From positions 742,937 to 806,936 of the forward strand of contig NZ_OBEH01000002.1 in the NCBI RefSeq assembly GCF_900215465.1: 64,000 bases of DNA, in the 5' to 3' direction. The notes under the pieces are model-generated. The model searched no databases, was not told where the DNA came from, and saw only the letters and a program-made list of their open reading frames with translations. A program made the position numbers and the translations under genes. Positions 34,320 to 43,775 of this stretch are shown here, piece after piece. The stretch is from Flagellimonas pacifica. Lineage in GTDB: Bacteria > Bacteroidota > Bacteroidia > Flavobacteriales > Flavobacteriaceae. The first letter of the stretch is position 1. Each line of letters begins with the position of its first letter.

Positions 34320-34970
34320 TTATATCTTTCCCATTTTCTCTAGAATAAGAAGCAGAACAATTGGAATGGCCAATAAGATAACAATCATGGTATCTGTAAC
34401 AAAAAGGTCTGGCTTAAACAGTAAAGTGGTAACGTATCCCCCAATTGCACCCCCAAAATGAGCAGTGTGGCCAATATTCCCCAACCTACTCTTCATACCG
34501 TAAATAGAATACAACAAATAAGCTATCCCCAATACATATGCGGGCAATGGTATAGGAATGAACATAATACCAAGCTGCATATCAGGGTGTAGCAGAATAG
34601 CCGCGTACAAAATTCCGGTAACGGCACCACTTGCCCCTACGGCACTATAATAGGGTTCATTTTTATGAAAGAAAAGGGCCAAAAGACTACCACCAACAAG
34701 ACTTATAAAATAAATAATGAGAAATTTTGGAGCTCCAAACCAACTGATAACAACATTGGCAAAGAAATAGAGCGTAAACATATTAAAGAACAGGTGGGAA
34801 ATATCCACATGCAAAAAGCCAGAAGTAACAGTTCTTTCCCTTTGTCCGGCCTTTATTCCACCAATACTGAACTTATATCTTTCAAAAAAAGCTGAATCAT
34901 TAAATCCTCTTAATGAGACTAAAACATTGGCTGCAATAATGGCAATGGTAGCAGCATGCAAATTGAACAT
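34320..34970 (-). CDS. Rhomboid intramembrane serine protease
   Basis: 216 residues with about six membrane helices. HLFFNMF (59-65) matches the conserved helix-2 HxxxN region, GASGA (112-116) holds the catalytic Ser114, and AHFGG has the partner His171. Such enzymes cleave membrane helices of other proteins. The substrate is unknown. It shares a palindromic promoter with the divergent acyltransferase gene. Confidence 0.9.
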   Translation of the reverse strand: MFNLHAATIAIIAANVLVSLRGFNDSAFFERYKFSIGGIKAGQRERTVTSGFLHVDISHLFFNMFTLYFFANVVISWFGAPKFLIIYFISLVGGSLLALFFHKNEPYYSAVGASGAVTGILYAAILLHPDMQLGIMFIPIPLPAYVLGIAYLLYSIYGMKSRLGNIGHTAHFGGAIGGYVTTLLFKPDLFVTDTMIVILLAIPIVLLLILEKMGKI

Positions 34971-34989
34971 ACACTTTAAGATTTGGAAT

Positions 34990-35007
34990 CAAATATAGCT
35001 ATATTTG
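34990..35007. promoter_or_regulatory. Perfect 18-bp palindrome forming two back-to-back -7 boxes
   Basis: CAAATATAGCTATATTTG is fully palindromic. It gives TATATTTG on the plus strand (35000-35007, 16 nt before the acyltransferase ATG) and TATATTTG on the minus strand (34990-34997, 19 nt before the rhomboid ATG). The two polymerase sites must compete. Confidence 0.75.
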
Positions 35008-35023
35008 CCCACAAGAATTACGT

Positions 35024-35920
35024 ATGCAGTTAGCCGCTTTTATTTTTGCTTATCCAATCCTCTGGTTAATTTCCAAACTCCCATTTAAGTTACTTTATTT
35101 ACTTTCAGATGGTATATATGTATTGTTGTACCATATAATTGGTTACCGCAAAAAAGTGGTCAGAAATAACCTTGCATTGGCATTTCCTAAAAAATCCGAT
35201 GCGGAGCGACAACAAATTGAAAAAAAATTCTACAAACATCTTTCCGATATGTTTCTGGAGATGGCCAAAACTCTTGGAATCAGTGACAAACAAATGAAGA
35301 AAAGATATGTTTTCACTAATGTTGAGGAAATTCAAACCCTCGAGAACAAAGGCAAAAATGTAATGATAATGATGCCGCACTATGCAAGTTGGGAATGGGT
35401 TTTCAATTTAAATTCATATGTCAAAGCAAAAGCATATGCCATCTATCAACCAATTCAAAATAAATATTTTGACAAATTGGTGAGGGACATACGAAGTAAA
35501 TATGGCACAACACTGATCAGAACAAATGAAAGTCGACAAATAATTAAAGATGCCAAAGAAAGTGGCGAATTAATTACCGTTGGCATTATCAGCGATCAAT
35601 CGCCCATGCTACATAGGGCCCGACATTGGACAAAATTCATGAACATTATGGTTCCTATTCATGTTGGCGGTGAAGAGCTTTGTAAACAACATGACATTGT
35701 TCCTGTTTATCTTAAGGTTCAAAAATTAAAACGAGGACATTATCAAGCTACGTTCAAAGTACTAACGGAAAATCCGGGAGAAGTGGACGGGTATAAAATT
35801 TCGGAAGCTTTTTTGCAGGAAGTTGAAAAGTCTATTTATGAAGCTCCTGAGTACTATTTTTGGACGCACAAAAGGTGGAAGCACAAAGATAAGGTCCCAA
35901 AGGAATTTCAAAACAACTAA
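35024..35920 (+). CDS. LpxL/HtrB-like lysophospholipid acyltransferase
   Basis: 298 residues. An N-terminal membrane segment (about 2-25) anchors it in the inner membrane. The acyltransferase HX4E motif is HYASWE in MPHYASWEW (about 121-129), followed by ISDQSP and a C-terminal FWTHKRWK, as in lipid A late acyltransferases. It adds a secondary acyl chain to lipid A or acts on ornithine- or phospholipids. The gene is divergent from the rhomboid gene. Confidence 0.9.
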   Translation: MQLAAFIFAYPILWLISKLPFKLLYLLSDGIYVLLYHIIGYRKKVVRNNLALAFPKKSDAERQQIEKKFYKHLSDMFLEMAKTLGISDKQMKKRYVFTNVEEIQTLENKGKNVMIMMPHYASWEWVFNLNSYVKAKAYAIYQPIQNKYFDKLVRDIRSKYGTTLIRTNESRQIIKDAKESGELITVGIISDQSPMLHRARHWTKFMNIMVPIHVGGEELCKQHDIVPVYLKVQKLKRGHYQATFKVLTENPGEVDGYKISEAFLQEVEKSIYEAPEYYFWTHKRWKHKDKVPKEFQNN

Positions 35921-35968
35921 GAACCACATATAACTTGGGGAATAGCATCTCTGGCAGTTTCAATGTGA

Positions 35969-37036
35969 TTACAAGAAAATTGTATGCTGTTTTTCTTGAT
36001 ATACAGGTATGTTTTCTTTCGTAACAATTTCAATTGAAGACAAAATCTCCGTTTGAGGTATTTCGTTATACAACAATAACTTGGAAAGGCTACTTATAGC
36101 TCTATATCCTTGTTGAAACGGCTTTTGAGAAATCAAAAAAGTAATTTTCTCATCCATGAGTGCATGCAGGTTAGGCTCAGTGGTGTCAAAACCAATCAAG
36201 AACGGTATTTTTGCCCTGAACCCACTAACATGGTCTGCAATTGTATAAGATCTACTGTTAGGTACAAAAATCCCTTTTATTTTAGGCTCTTCCTTTAATA
36301 AATTAAAGATGATGGCTTTTACCTTCTCAGTATCCCAAAAATCCACTATCTCAATGGAGTGATTGGTGTTTTTAAGATGTTTTTCCTTAAAGTAGGTATC
36401 AAAACCTTTAATTCGCTGTTCAATATTATTGAAATTGGACAAATCTGGTCTGGAATGAACAGTTAGGATGTGATCATTTTCCTTCAAGCACAATTGCATT
36501 AGTTTTCCGGCTAGATAACCACTTTTATAGGAATCTTGCCCTATGAAAGAAAGATTATTGTATCCCTCCAGAGCTATATTCAAAAAAACATATGGTATAT
36601 TCTCCTGTACCAGAATATTGGTAAGCTCCTTAGTTTCCTTCTTAAAGGTTGGTACCAAGACAACTCCTTGTGGATTTGCTTTGAGCAGCTCTCCAAAAGA
36701 ATCAATATAGGTTTTTGGGTTCTTCTGGTCAAAATAAAAAGTTTCTACTGCCACACCAAAACTCCTAACCTCTTCCTTGGCTTTTTGAATTCCTTCTAAA
36801 GGCGACCTCCAAAACGGATTCTCTTCATCATAGCCAGGCATAAGAACAGCAATTGTATACTTTTTTTTCATTGCCAATGATTGGGCTATTCTGTTTACCT
36901 TAAAATTATGTTCTTTTAAAATGACTCTTATACGTTCTGCCGTTTTTTCAGAAACACCTTCCCTATTGTGTATCACTCTATCTACAGTGCCCGGTGACAC
37001 CTTGGCCAATTTTGCTATTTCTTTTATTGTAATCAT
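35969..37036 (-). CDS. LacI-family transcriptional regulator of the hexuronate operon
   Basis: 355 residues. The N-terminal LacI helix-turn-helix (TIKEIAKLAKVSPGTVDRVI, 3-22) and hinge precede a periplasmic-binding-like sensor domain (from about 60) of the sugar-responsive type. It is transcribed away from the uronate genes, and the palindromic operator at 37123-37136 lies between. A uronate or pathway intermediate such as KDG is the likely inducer, by inference from position. Confidence 0.88.
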   Translation of the reverse strand: MITIKEIAKLAKVSPGTVDRVIHNREGVSEKTAERIRVILKEHNFKVNRIAQSLAMKKKYTIAVLMPGYDEENPFWRSPLEGIQKAKEEVRSFGVAVETFYFDQKNPKTYIDSFGELLKANPQGVVLVPTFKKETKELTNILVQENIPYVFLNIALEGYNNLSFIGQDSYKSGYLAGKLMQLCLKENDHILTVHSRPDLSNFNNIEQRIKGFDTYFKEKHLKNTNHSIEIVDFWDTEKVKAIIFNLLKEEPKIKGIFVPNSRSYTIADHVSGFRAKIPFLIGFDTTEPNLHALMDEKITFLISQKPFQQGYRAISSLSKLLLYNEIPQTEILSSIEIVTKENIPVYQEKQHTIFL

Positions 37037-37111
37037 AGATTAAATACTGGCATCAATATACAACCTTAATAGATTTTTCGGCTTAACAATTTGTTTTGTC
37101 AAGAACGAATT

Positions 37112-37119
37112 TATATTTT
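37112..37119 (+). promoter_or_regulatory. -7 box of the hexuronate operon
   Basis: TATATTTT fits TAnnTTTG with one mismatch. A TTG 18 nt upstream (37091-37093) may be the -33 element. The operator begins 3 bp downstream. Confidence 0.5.
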
Positions 37120-37122
37120 TAC

Positions 37123-37136
37123 CGTGTACGCACACG
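37123..37136. promoter_or_regulatory. Probable LacI-type operator
   Basis: CGTGTACGCACACG has CGTGT/ACACG arms around a 4-base centre, as expected for a dimeric LacI-family site. It directly follows the -7 box and would overlap the transcription start, a repressing position. It lies 28 bp before the first uronate gene. Confidence 0.6.
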
Positions 37137-37163
37137 AAATTAATTATTATCAGTAATAACTGG

Positions 37164-37982
37164 ATGACAAAACAAATCTTCGACCTTACAAACAAGGTAG
37201 CTATAATTACAGGTGGAACTGGTGTTCTTGGAAGTGCAGCAGCCTTAAGTTTATCCACTGCTGGGGTAAAATTGGCACTACTCACCACAAAAAAAAGCAA
37301 TGGAACTAAACTTGAAAGCACAATAAGTTCTAATGGAGGAGAAGTAATTGTACTAGAAGGAAATGTACAATCTCAAATATCAATGGAAGAAGTAAAAGAG
37401 ATTGTATTGAGAAAATTTGGTCGTGTTGATATTCTTTTGAATACAGCCGGAGGCAACATGCCAGGAGCTACAATAGGTCCTGACCAAACTATTTTTGATT
37501 TGAATATGGATGATTTTTCTAAAGTAACTGAGTTAAATTTAAATGGCACCGTTATCCCCTCTTTGGTGTTTGGCAAAGTGATGGCTGATCAAGGATGGGG
37601 CTCCATCATAAACTATTCCTCCATGGCAGTTCCCAGAGTACTGACAAGAGTGGCAGGTTATTCTGCTTCCAAAGCGGCCATGGAGAATTTTACCAGATGG
37701 ATGGCTGTTGAAATGGCCACAAAATTCAGCAATAGAATAAGGGTTAATGCCATTGCACCAGGGTTTTTTATTGGAAACCAAAACAGAAAATTACTCCTTA
37801 ATGCAGATGGTACTTACACCGAAAGGGGAGCTACAATTATAAAAAACACTCCTATGAAAAGGTTTGGGGAACCGGATGAGCTCAATGGCGCCTTGCATTT
37901 TCTTTGTAGTGATGCCTCTAAATTTGTGACGGGAGCTGTAATTCCTATTGATGGCGGGTTCAATATTTTTAGTGGAGTATGA
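37164..37982 (+). CDS. uxuB: SDR-family D-mannonate oxidoreductase (fructuronate reductase)
   Basis: 272 residues. The SDR cofactor motif TGGTGVLG (16-23), NTAGG in the expected place, and the catalytic YSASK are all present; the C terminus has the usual VIPIDGGF. It would reduce D-fructuronate to D-mannonate with NADH. Bacteroidota use this SDR type in place of the long-chain enterobacterial UxuB. Specificity is inferred from the neighbours. First gene of the operon; it overlaps uxuA by 4 bp. Confidence 0.8.
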   Translation: MTKQIFDLTNKVAIITGGTGVLGSAAALSLSTAGVKLALLTTKKSNGTKLESTISSNGGEVIVLEGNVQSQISMEEVKEIVLRKFGRVDILLNTAGGNMPGATIGPDQTIFDLNMDDFSKVTELNLNGTVIPSLVFGKVMADQGWGSIINYSSMAVPRVLTRVAGYSASKAAMENFTRWMAVEMATKFSNRIRVNAIAPGFFIGNQNRKLLLNADGTYTERGATIIKNTPMKRFGEPDELNGALHFLCSDASKFVTGAVIPIDGGFNIFSGV

Positions 37983-39190
37983 TGGAACCAAAAATGAAAC
38001 AAACTTGGAGGTGGTATGGACCTGATGATCCAGTTTCCCTAGCTGACATTAAACAAACTGGGGCAACCGGAATAGTTTCAGCACTACATCATTTAAAAAA
38101 TGGAGAGGTTTGGCCAGTCCAAGAAATTATCAAAAGAAGAAACGCTATAGAGTCCAAGGGATTGGAATGGACGGTTGTTGAATCCGTTCCGGTTCACGAA
38201 AACATTAAAACACAAAATGAAAACTTTGGTCAGTACATAGAAAATTATAAACAAACCATTCAGAATTTGGCAAGTTGCGGTATCCATGTGGTCTGTTACA
38301 ATTTTATGCCCATTTTGGACTGGACACGAACCTCGTTGGATTATGAAATGCCTGATGGATCTAAAGCTCTGGTCTTTGAAAAGAATGTTTTTGCCGCTTT
38401 TGATCTCTATATTCTAGAAAGACCAGGGGCCGAAAGAGATTATTCGCTTGAAGAAAAATCCAAAGCAAAATCTGTTTTTGAGTTGATGGGTCACAAGGAT
38501 ATTATCAAACTTACCAAAAACATCATTTCTGGCTTGCCCGGTGCAGAGGAAGGATATTCGTTGGAAAGCTTTCAAACTGTTCTTGATACCTATAAAGAAA
38601 TCTCAAAATCAAAATTACAAGAACACCTAGTTTATTTTCTTTCAGAAGTGGTACCCGTAGCCGAAGAAGTTGGCGTGTTACTTTGCGCGCATCCAGACGA
38701 CCCACCCTACCCTATTCTTGGCTTACCAAGAATTTTGAGCACAGCCAATGACTACAAATATATCTTCAACAAGATTCCGTCCATACATAATGGTATTACT
38801 TTTTGTACAGGATCTTTGGGTGTTAGAGAAGATAATGACCTGTCAGAAATCTTTCAGCAATTTGCACACCGTGTTCATTTTCTTCATTTTAGAAATACAA
38901 CACGTACCAAAGATGGAGATTTTTATGAAGCCAATCATTTGGAAGGCGATTCCAATATGTATGAAATGGTAAGACTGGTGCTTTTAGAACAACAAAAACG
39001 ATTTAAAGAAGGGCGAAAAGATATTCAAATACCAATGCGGCCTGATCATGGACACCAAATGATAGATGATCTAAACAAAAAAACAAACCCGGGATATTCC
39101 TGTATTGGAAGATTAAGAGGGTTGGCAGAACTTAGGGGGCTTGAACTAGGCATATACAATCAATTGCAGTCAGAAAATAGAATATGCTAA
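37979..39190 (+). CDS. uxuA: Mannonate dehydratase
   Basis: 403 residues, the usual length. Dehydrates D-mannonate to 2-keto-3-deoxygluconate (KDG). Recognised by the N-terminal [19 protein letters not shown], the metal-site region with CAHPDDPP, the FCTGSLG motif and MRPDHGHQ near the end. ATG 37979 overlaps the stop of the upstream gene by 4 bp; an ATG immediately after it is an alternative. It overlaps uxaC by 7 bp. Confidence 0.95.
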   Translation: MMEPKMKQTWRWYGPDDPVSLADIKQTGATGIVSALHHLKNGEVWPVQEIIKRRNAIESKGLEWTVVESVPVHENIKTQNENFGQYIENYKQTIQNLASCGIHVVCYNFMPILDWTRTSLDYEMPDGSKALVFEKNVFAAFDLYILERPGAERDYSLEEKSKAKSVFELMGHKDIIKLTKNIISGLPGAEEGYSLESFQTVLDTYKEISKSKLQEHLVYFLSEVVPVAEEVGVLLCAHPDDPPYPILGLPRILSTANDYKYIFNKIPSIHNGITFCTGSLGVREDNDLSEIFQQFAHRVHFLHFRNTTRTKDGDFYEANHLEGDSNMYEMVRLVLLEQQKRFKEGRKDIQIPMRPDHGHQMIDDLNKKTNPGYSCIGRLRGLAELRGLELGIYNQLQSENRIC

Positions 39191-40596
39191 AGAAACTTTC
39201 ATTTATCAACGATAACTTTCTACTGCAAAACAGTTTTGCTGAAAAACTATATCATGAATATGCCAAAAATTTGCCTATAATAGATTACCACTGTCATCTT
39301 TCTCCAAAAGATATTGCAACCAATCGTGTTTTCAACAACATTACCGAAGCTTGGATTCATGGAGATCATTATAAATGGAGAGCTATGCGAACTGTAGGGA
39401 CTCCCGAGGATTATATTACGGGAGATGCTTCCGACAAAGAGAAGTTCTCAGCTTGGGCCAAAACAGTTCCCCAAACCATCAGAAATCCATTGTACCATTG
39501 GACACATTTGGAATTAGCAAGGTATTTTGAGCTTTTTGATTTATTAAATGAGAACAATGCCCAAGCAATTTATAATTCGACTAGTGAATCGTTAAGGTCA
39601 GATGATTTTTCTTGTAGATCGCTGCTTTCTAAAATGAAAGTGGAAGTAGTTTGTACCACAGATGACCCATTGGATTCTTTGGAATACCATAAAAAAATGA
39701 CAAATGAAGAGTCAGATTTATTTATGGGAACTTCTTTTAGACCGGACAAAGCCATTCATATTGGGTCAGAAAGTTTTAATAGCTACGTGAATGCGCTTGC
39801 TGAAGTGGCAAACCTGGAGATAAACTGCTATAATGATTTATGTGATGCATTGGCTAAGCGAATAGCATATTTTAATGCCAATGGTTGTACTTTATCAGAT
39901 CATGGATTGGAAAATATCCCTTTTGAGATGGCTAGCCATATTCAAGTTTCGAACATTTTCATCAAAAAAAGAAGCGGGAAACAACTTGAAGATAAAGAAG
40001 TAAAACAATTTGCAACGGCCATACTCTTATTTCTTTCCGAAACCTATAATCAATATGGATGGGTACAACAATTCCATTTAGGCCCTTTGAGGAATAATAA
40101 CTCGAGAATGCTGAAAGCTTTAGGTCCGGATACTGGCTGGGATTCCATTGGTGATTTCTCACAGGCTCGTAATTTGTCCCGTTTTTTGGATGCGCTGGAT
40201 TCCAAGAACAAGCTGACAAAAACAATTTTATACAATTCCAATCCGGCAGACAATGAAGTCTTTGCGGCAATGGTGGGGAATTTTAACGATGGCTCAATCA
40301 AAGGGAAGGTACAGTATGGTTCCGGATGGTGGTTTTTGGATCAAAAAGATGGTATTACCATGCAATTGAACGCCTTATCTAACATAGGGCTCATTAGCTG
40401 TTTTGTTGGAATGTTGACTGATTCCCGTAGCTTTCTATCATTTCCAAGACACGAATATTTTAGACGTGTACTATGTAATCTGTTCGGGGAAGAAATTCAA
40501 AAAGGAGAGTTGCCAAATGATACAGAATTGATTGGGAAGATGATACGAGATATTTGTTACTTTAACGCAAAGGAATATTTCGATTTTAAAAACTGA
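39184..40596 (+). CDS. uxaC: Glucuronate isomerase
   Basis: 470 residues, the normal size. Interconverts D-glucuronate and D-fructuronate (also galacturonate and tagaturonate). Signature segments are [15 protein letters not shown] (about 31-45), the [12 protein letters not shown] region and the C-terminal [20 protein letters not shown]. Start and stop overlap the neighbours (7 bp with uxuA, one base with the kinase gene). Confidence 0.96.
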   Translation: MLKKLSFINDNFLLQNSFAEKLYHEYAKNLPIIDYHCHLSPKDIATNRVFNNITEAWIHGDHYKWRAMRTVGTPEDYITGDASDKEKFSAWAKTVPQTIRNPLYHWTHLELARYFELFDLLNENNAQAIYNSTSESLRSDDFSCRSLLSKMKVEVVCTTDDPLDSLEYHKKMTNEESDLFMGTSFRPDKAIHIGSESFNSYVNALAEVANLEINCYNDLCDALAKRIAYFNANGCTLSDHGLENIPFEMASHIQVSNIFIKKRSGKQLEDKEVKQFATAILLFLSETYNQYGWVQQFHLGPLRNNNSRMLKALGPDTGWDSIGDFSQARNLSRFLDALDSKNKLTKTILYNSNPADNEVFAAMVGNFNDGSIKGKVQYGSGWWFLDQKDGITMQLNALSNIGLISCFVGMLTDSRSFLSFPRHEYFRRVLCNLFGEEIQKGELPNDTELIGKMIRDICYFNAKEYFDFKN

Positions 40597-41645
40597 TGAA
40601 AACGATGAAAAAAGTAGTCACCTTTGGTGAAATTATGTTGCGGTTGTCCCCTCCGGGATTCTTACGATTCTCGCAGACCAACCAGTTCGATGTTGTATAT
40701 GGCGGTGGGGAGTCCAATGTGGCCGTTTCCTTGGCAAATTATGGGATTCCTGTTGATTTTGTAACCCGTTTGCCAAAAAACGACCTAGGAGATTGTGCAA
40801 AGATGGAAGTGCGCAAACGTGGAGTCAATACGGAAAATATCATTTATGGTGGGGATAGATTGGGCATCTATTTTCTGGAGACCGGAGCGGTAAGCCGTGG
40901 AAGCAAAGTGGTATATGACAGGGCACATTCAGCAATTGCAGAAATAGCACCAGGAATGATCAATTGGGAAAAAGTATTCGACGGAGCGCAATGGTTCCAT
41001 TGGACAGGGATTACACCCGCCATTTCCCAAGGTGCCGCCGATGCATGCCTGGAAGCTGTCAAAACTGCAAAAAAAATGGGCATTACAATATCCACTGACC
41101 TAAACTATCGCAAAAAGCTCTGGAAGTATGGTGGGGATAGGGAGGAAATAATGACAGAACTTACATCCTATTGTGATATCATTCTGGGTAATGAGGAAGA
41201 TGCTGAAATGCATTTTGGCATAAAACCAAAGGGATTGGACATCACCACCCAGGGGCATGAGGTAAAGGCAGAGGCATTTTTGTCCGTGTGCAAACAGATG
41301 ATGGAAAAATTTCCAAATGCAAAAAAAGTGATCACCACGTTGAGAGGCTCCATTTCGGCATCGCACAACACTTGGGCAGGAGTACTATATGATGGCAAGA
41401 AAATGTACGATACCCGTCAATACCAGATTACCCATATTGTAGATCGTGTAGGTGGTGGGGACTCCTTTATGGGCGGATTAATCTATGGATTGTTGACCTA
41501 TCCGGGCGATGACCAAAATGCGCTGGATTTTGCGGTTGCTGCATCATGTCTAAAACATACTATAAAAGGCGATGCAAATTTGGTCACGGTCGAAGAGGTA
41601 GAAAAATTAATGGGAGGAGATGCCTCTGGCAGGGTCTCCAGATAA
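40596..41645 (+). CDS. kdgK: 2-keto-3-deoxygluconate kinase (PfkB family)
   Basis: 349 residues. N-terminal FGEIMLRLSPPG and the C-terminal PfkB signature GGGDSFMGGLIYGL with the catalytic Asp identify a ribokinase-type sugar kinase. In this context it phosphorylates KDG to KDPG. The ATG overlaps the uxaC stop by one base (TGATG), a translational coupling arrangement. Confidence 0.9.
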   Translation: MKTMKKVVTFGEIMLRLSPPGFLRFSQTNQFDVVYGGGESNVAVSLANYGIPVDFVTRLPKNDLGDCAKMEVRKRGVNTENIIYGGDRLGIYFLETGAVSRGSKVVYDRAHSAIAEIAPGMINWEKVFDGAQWFHWTGITPAISQGAADACLEAVKTAKKMGITISTDLNYRKKLWKYGGDREEIMTELTSYCDIILGNEEDAEMHFGIKPKGLDITTQGHEVKAEAFLSVCKQMMEKFPNAKKVITTLRGSISASHNTWAGVLYDGKKMYDTRQYQITHIVDRVGGGDSFMGGLIYGLLTYPGDDQNALDFAVAASCLKHTIKGDANLVTVEEVEKLMGGDASGRVSR

Positions 41646-41655
41646 AAAGATAAAA

Positions 41656-42324
41656 ATGGCACAATATTCAAGATTGGAAGTTGCAACAGTAATGAAGGAA
41701 ACGGGAATGGTTCCCTTATTTTATCATTCTAATGTCTCCGTTGCAAAAAAAGTGCTCAAAGCATGTTATGACGGAGGAGCTAGATTGATGGAATTTACTG
41801 CGCGCGGCGATTTTGCCTTTGAGATATTTGGACAATTGGCAAAGTATGCACAAAGCGACTTACCGGGAATGATCTTGGGTGTGGGCTCGATTACTGATGC
41901 AGGCGCGGCTTCCTTGTTCATGCAATTGGGAGCCAATTTTGTGGTCACACCAATTTTTAGGGAAGATATTGCCAAGGTCTGTAACCGAAGAAAAGTGCTG
42001 TGGTCTCCCGGCTGTGGTTCGCTAACCGAGATTGCCCAAGCCGAGGAACATGGCTGTGAGGTAGTGAAACTGTTTCCAGGAGGTATTTATGGTCCGGACT
42101 TTGTAAAGGCCATTAAAGGCCCCTGTCCATGGACCAATGTTATGCCCACTGGTGGGGTTTCTCCAACCGAGGAAAATTTGTCCGCATGGTTCAATGCAGG
42201 AGTTTACTGTGTGGGAATGGGCTCCAAACTCATCTCAAAAGAAATCATAGCAAACCAAGATTATAAAGGCCTTCAAAAGAAAGTCTCGGAAACCATAAAC
42301 CTAATAAAGAAATTGAGAGAATAA
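41656..42324 (+). CDS. eda: KDPG/KHG aldolase
   Basis: 222 residues from ATG 41656, chosen over an in-frame start at 41620 that overlaps the kinase gene. Splits KDPG into pyruvate and glyceraldehyde-3-phosphate. The Schiff-base Lys lies in VVKLFPGG (about 134-141), and the phosphate-binding MPTGGVSPTEENL follows. Family length is 205-225. It completes the Ashwell-type uronate route. Confidence 0.94.
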   Translation: MAQYSRLEVATVMKETGMVPLFYHSNVSVAKKVLKACYDGGARLMEFTARGDFAFEIFGQLAKYAQSDLPGMILGVGSITDAGAASLFMQLGANFVVTPIFREDIAKVCNRRKVLWSPGCGSLTEIAQAEEHGCEVVKLFPGGIYGPDFVKAIKGPCPWTNVMPTGGVSPTEENLSAWFNAGVYCVGMGSKLISKEIIANQDYKGLQKKVSETINLIKKLRE

Positions 42325-42325
42325 A

Positions 42326-43309
42326 ATGATGGGTAAGAAGGCCAAATATCTCTTTCTAACAGTTTTTGCTTTCCTTTTATGGGGATGTAATAATATTGGA
42401 ACCTCAAAGATCATTAAACTGGCGCATGGTTTGGATGTAAATCATTCTGTGCATAAAGCCTTGGTTAAAATGGGTGAAGATTTGGCCCAACTTTCCAAAG
42501 GAAAATTAACTGTTGAGATATATCCAAACCAACAATTGGGTACCGAAAGGCAGATTATGGAATTGTTACAAATTGGTAGTGTTGACATGACCAAGGTTTC
42601 TGCAGCAACCTTAGAGAATTTCGCGCCAAAAACCAAAGTTCTTGGCCTCCCTTACCTCTTTAGGAACAGAGAACATTCTTTTAAAGTATTTGATGGTCCT
42701 ATAGGTCAAGAATTGTTAAATGATGGTAAAAAATATTGGCTGAAAGGACTTGGTTTCTATGATGCTGGTAGCAGAAGCTTTTACACCAAAGAAAAAGTGG
42801 TGGAACACCCAGATGATTTGAAAGGACAAAAAATACGGGTAATGCCAAGTGTGACAGCAATGGAAATGGTAAGAGGCTTTGGTGGTTCACCCACGCCAAT
42901 TTCATGGGGAGAACTATATACTTCCTTACAGCAAGGAGTTGTTGATGGTGCAGAGAATAATCCTCCTAGTTTTTACCTATCCAAACACTATGAAATCTGT
43001 AAATATTATTCCCTTAATGAACATACCTTTTCTCCAGATGTAGTAATTGTAGGAACCCAATTTTGGGACCAACTAACCACAGAAGAGCAAAATTGGGTTC
43101 AAGAAGCAGTAAACGCATCAGTAACCTATCAAAGAGAACTATGGGCAATGGCCGAGGCCGAGGCATTGGAAGCCATTCAAAAATCAGGGGTAAAAATTAT
43201 TAGACCCGATAAGGTTCCTTTTTCAAAAAGGACGGATAAATTATATGAGAAGTACCAAAGTGACAAGTCCCTTTATTCCCTTATTCAACAGATAAGAGCT
43301 GTAAAGTAA
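42326..43309 (+). CDS. dctP: TRAP transporter solute-binding protein (DctP family), predicted lipoprotein
   Basis: 327 residues. The leader ends in LLWGCNN, a lipobox, so it is probably anchored to a membrane rather than free in the periplasm as most DctP proteins are. Family features are SKGKLTVEIYPNQQLGTERQ, a conserved Arg in GQKIRVMPS and DGAENNP. It binds an organic acid, here probably glucuronate or a related uronate, through the Arg-carboxylate pair, and delivers it to DctQM. The gene is two bases after eda. Confidence 0.9.
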   Translation: MMGKKAKYLFLTVFAFLLWGCNNIGTSKIIKLAHGLDVNHSVHKALVKMGEDLAQLSKGKLTVEIYPNQQLGTERQIMELLQIGSVDMTKVSAATLENFAPKTKVLGLPYLFRNREHSFKVFDGPIGQELLNDGKKYWLKGLGFYDAGSRSFYTKEKVVEHPDDLKGQKIRVMPSVTAMEMVRGFGGSPTPISWGELYTSLQQGVVDGAENNPPSFYLSKHYEICKYYSLNEHTFSPDVVIVGTQFWDQLTTEEQNWVQEAVNASVTYQRELWAMAEAEALEAIQKSGVKIIRPDKVPFSKRTDKLYEKYQSDKSLYSLIQQIRAVK

Positions 43310-43310
43310 A

Positions 43311-43775
43311 ATGAAAACAAGAAAAAACATAGATAGAGTATTGGGAGGTGCGTTAGTCATAATAATGTCTGCAATGGTTTTGAATGTGTTATGGCAAGTT
43401 TTTACCAGATTTGTTATAGGTACACCTAGCTCATTTACAGATGAACTTGCAAGATATCTGATGATTTGGGTTGGAATTCTTGGAGCAGCGTATACAGCTG
43501 GGAAGGATATGCATGTGGCCATTGATGTACTACCACAACGATTTAGCAAGGCTATTCAAAAAAAGTTATCCATTACTGTTAAAATTTTGGTGATTTTATT
43601 CGCCCTTTCGGCCATGGTAATAGGTGGAAGTAGATTGGTGTATGTTACTTACGTATTGGGACAATTGTCACCAGCTTTACAAATACCTCTGGCCTATGTT
43701 TATTTGGTACTTCCAATCAGTGGGCTTTTGGTTATATACTATAAGATTATGGACATTTTAAAACCAACAACTTAA
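43311..43775 (+). CDS. dctQ: TRAP transporter small membrane subunit (DctQ)
   Basis: 154 residues with four membrane helices (about 14-33, 52-66, 87-107, 127-147). The DctQ motif EELARYLMIWVGILGAAY-like segment is present as TDELARYLMIWVGILGAAY. It partners DctM as the membrane part of the importer. Begins 2 bp after dctP; its stop overlaps the dctM start by one base. Confidence 0.92.
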   Translation: MKTRKNIDRVLGGALVIIMSAMVLNVLWQVFTRFVIGTPSSFTDELARYLMIWVGILGAAYTAGKDMHVAIDVLPQRFSKAIQKKLSITVKILVILFALSAMVIGGSRLVYVTYVLGQLSPALQIPLAYVYLVLPISGLLVIYYKIMDILKPTT

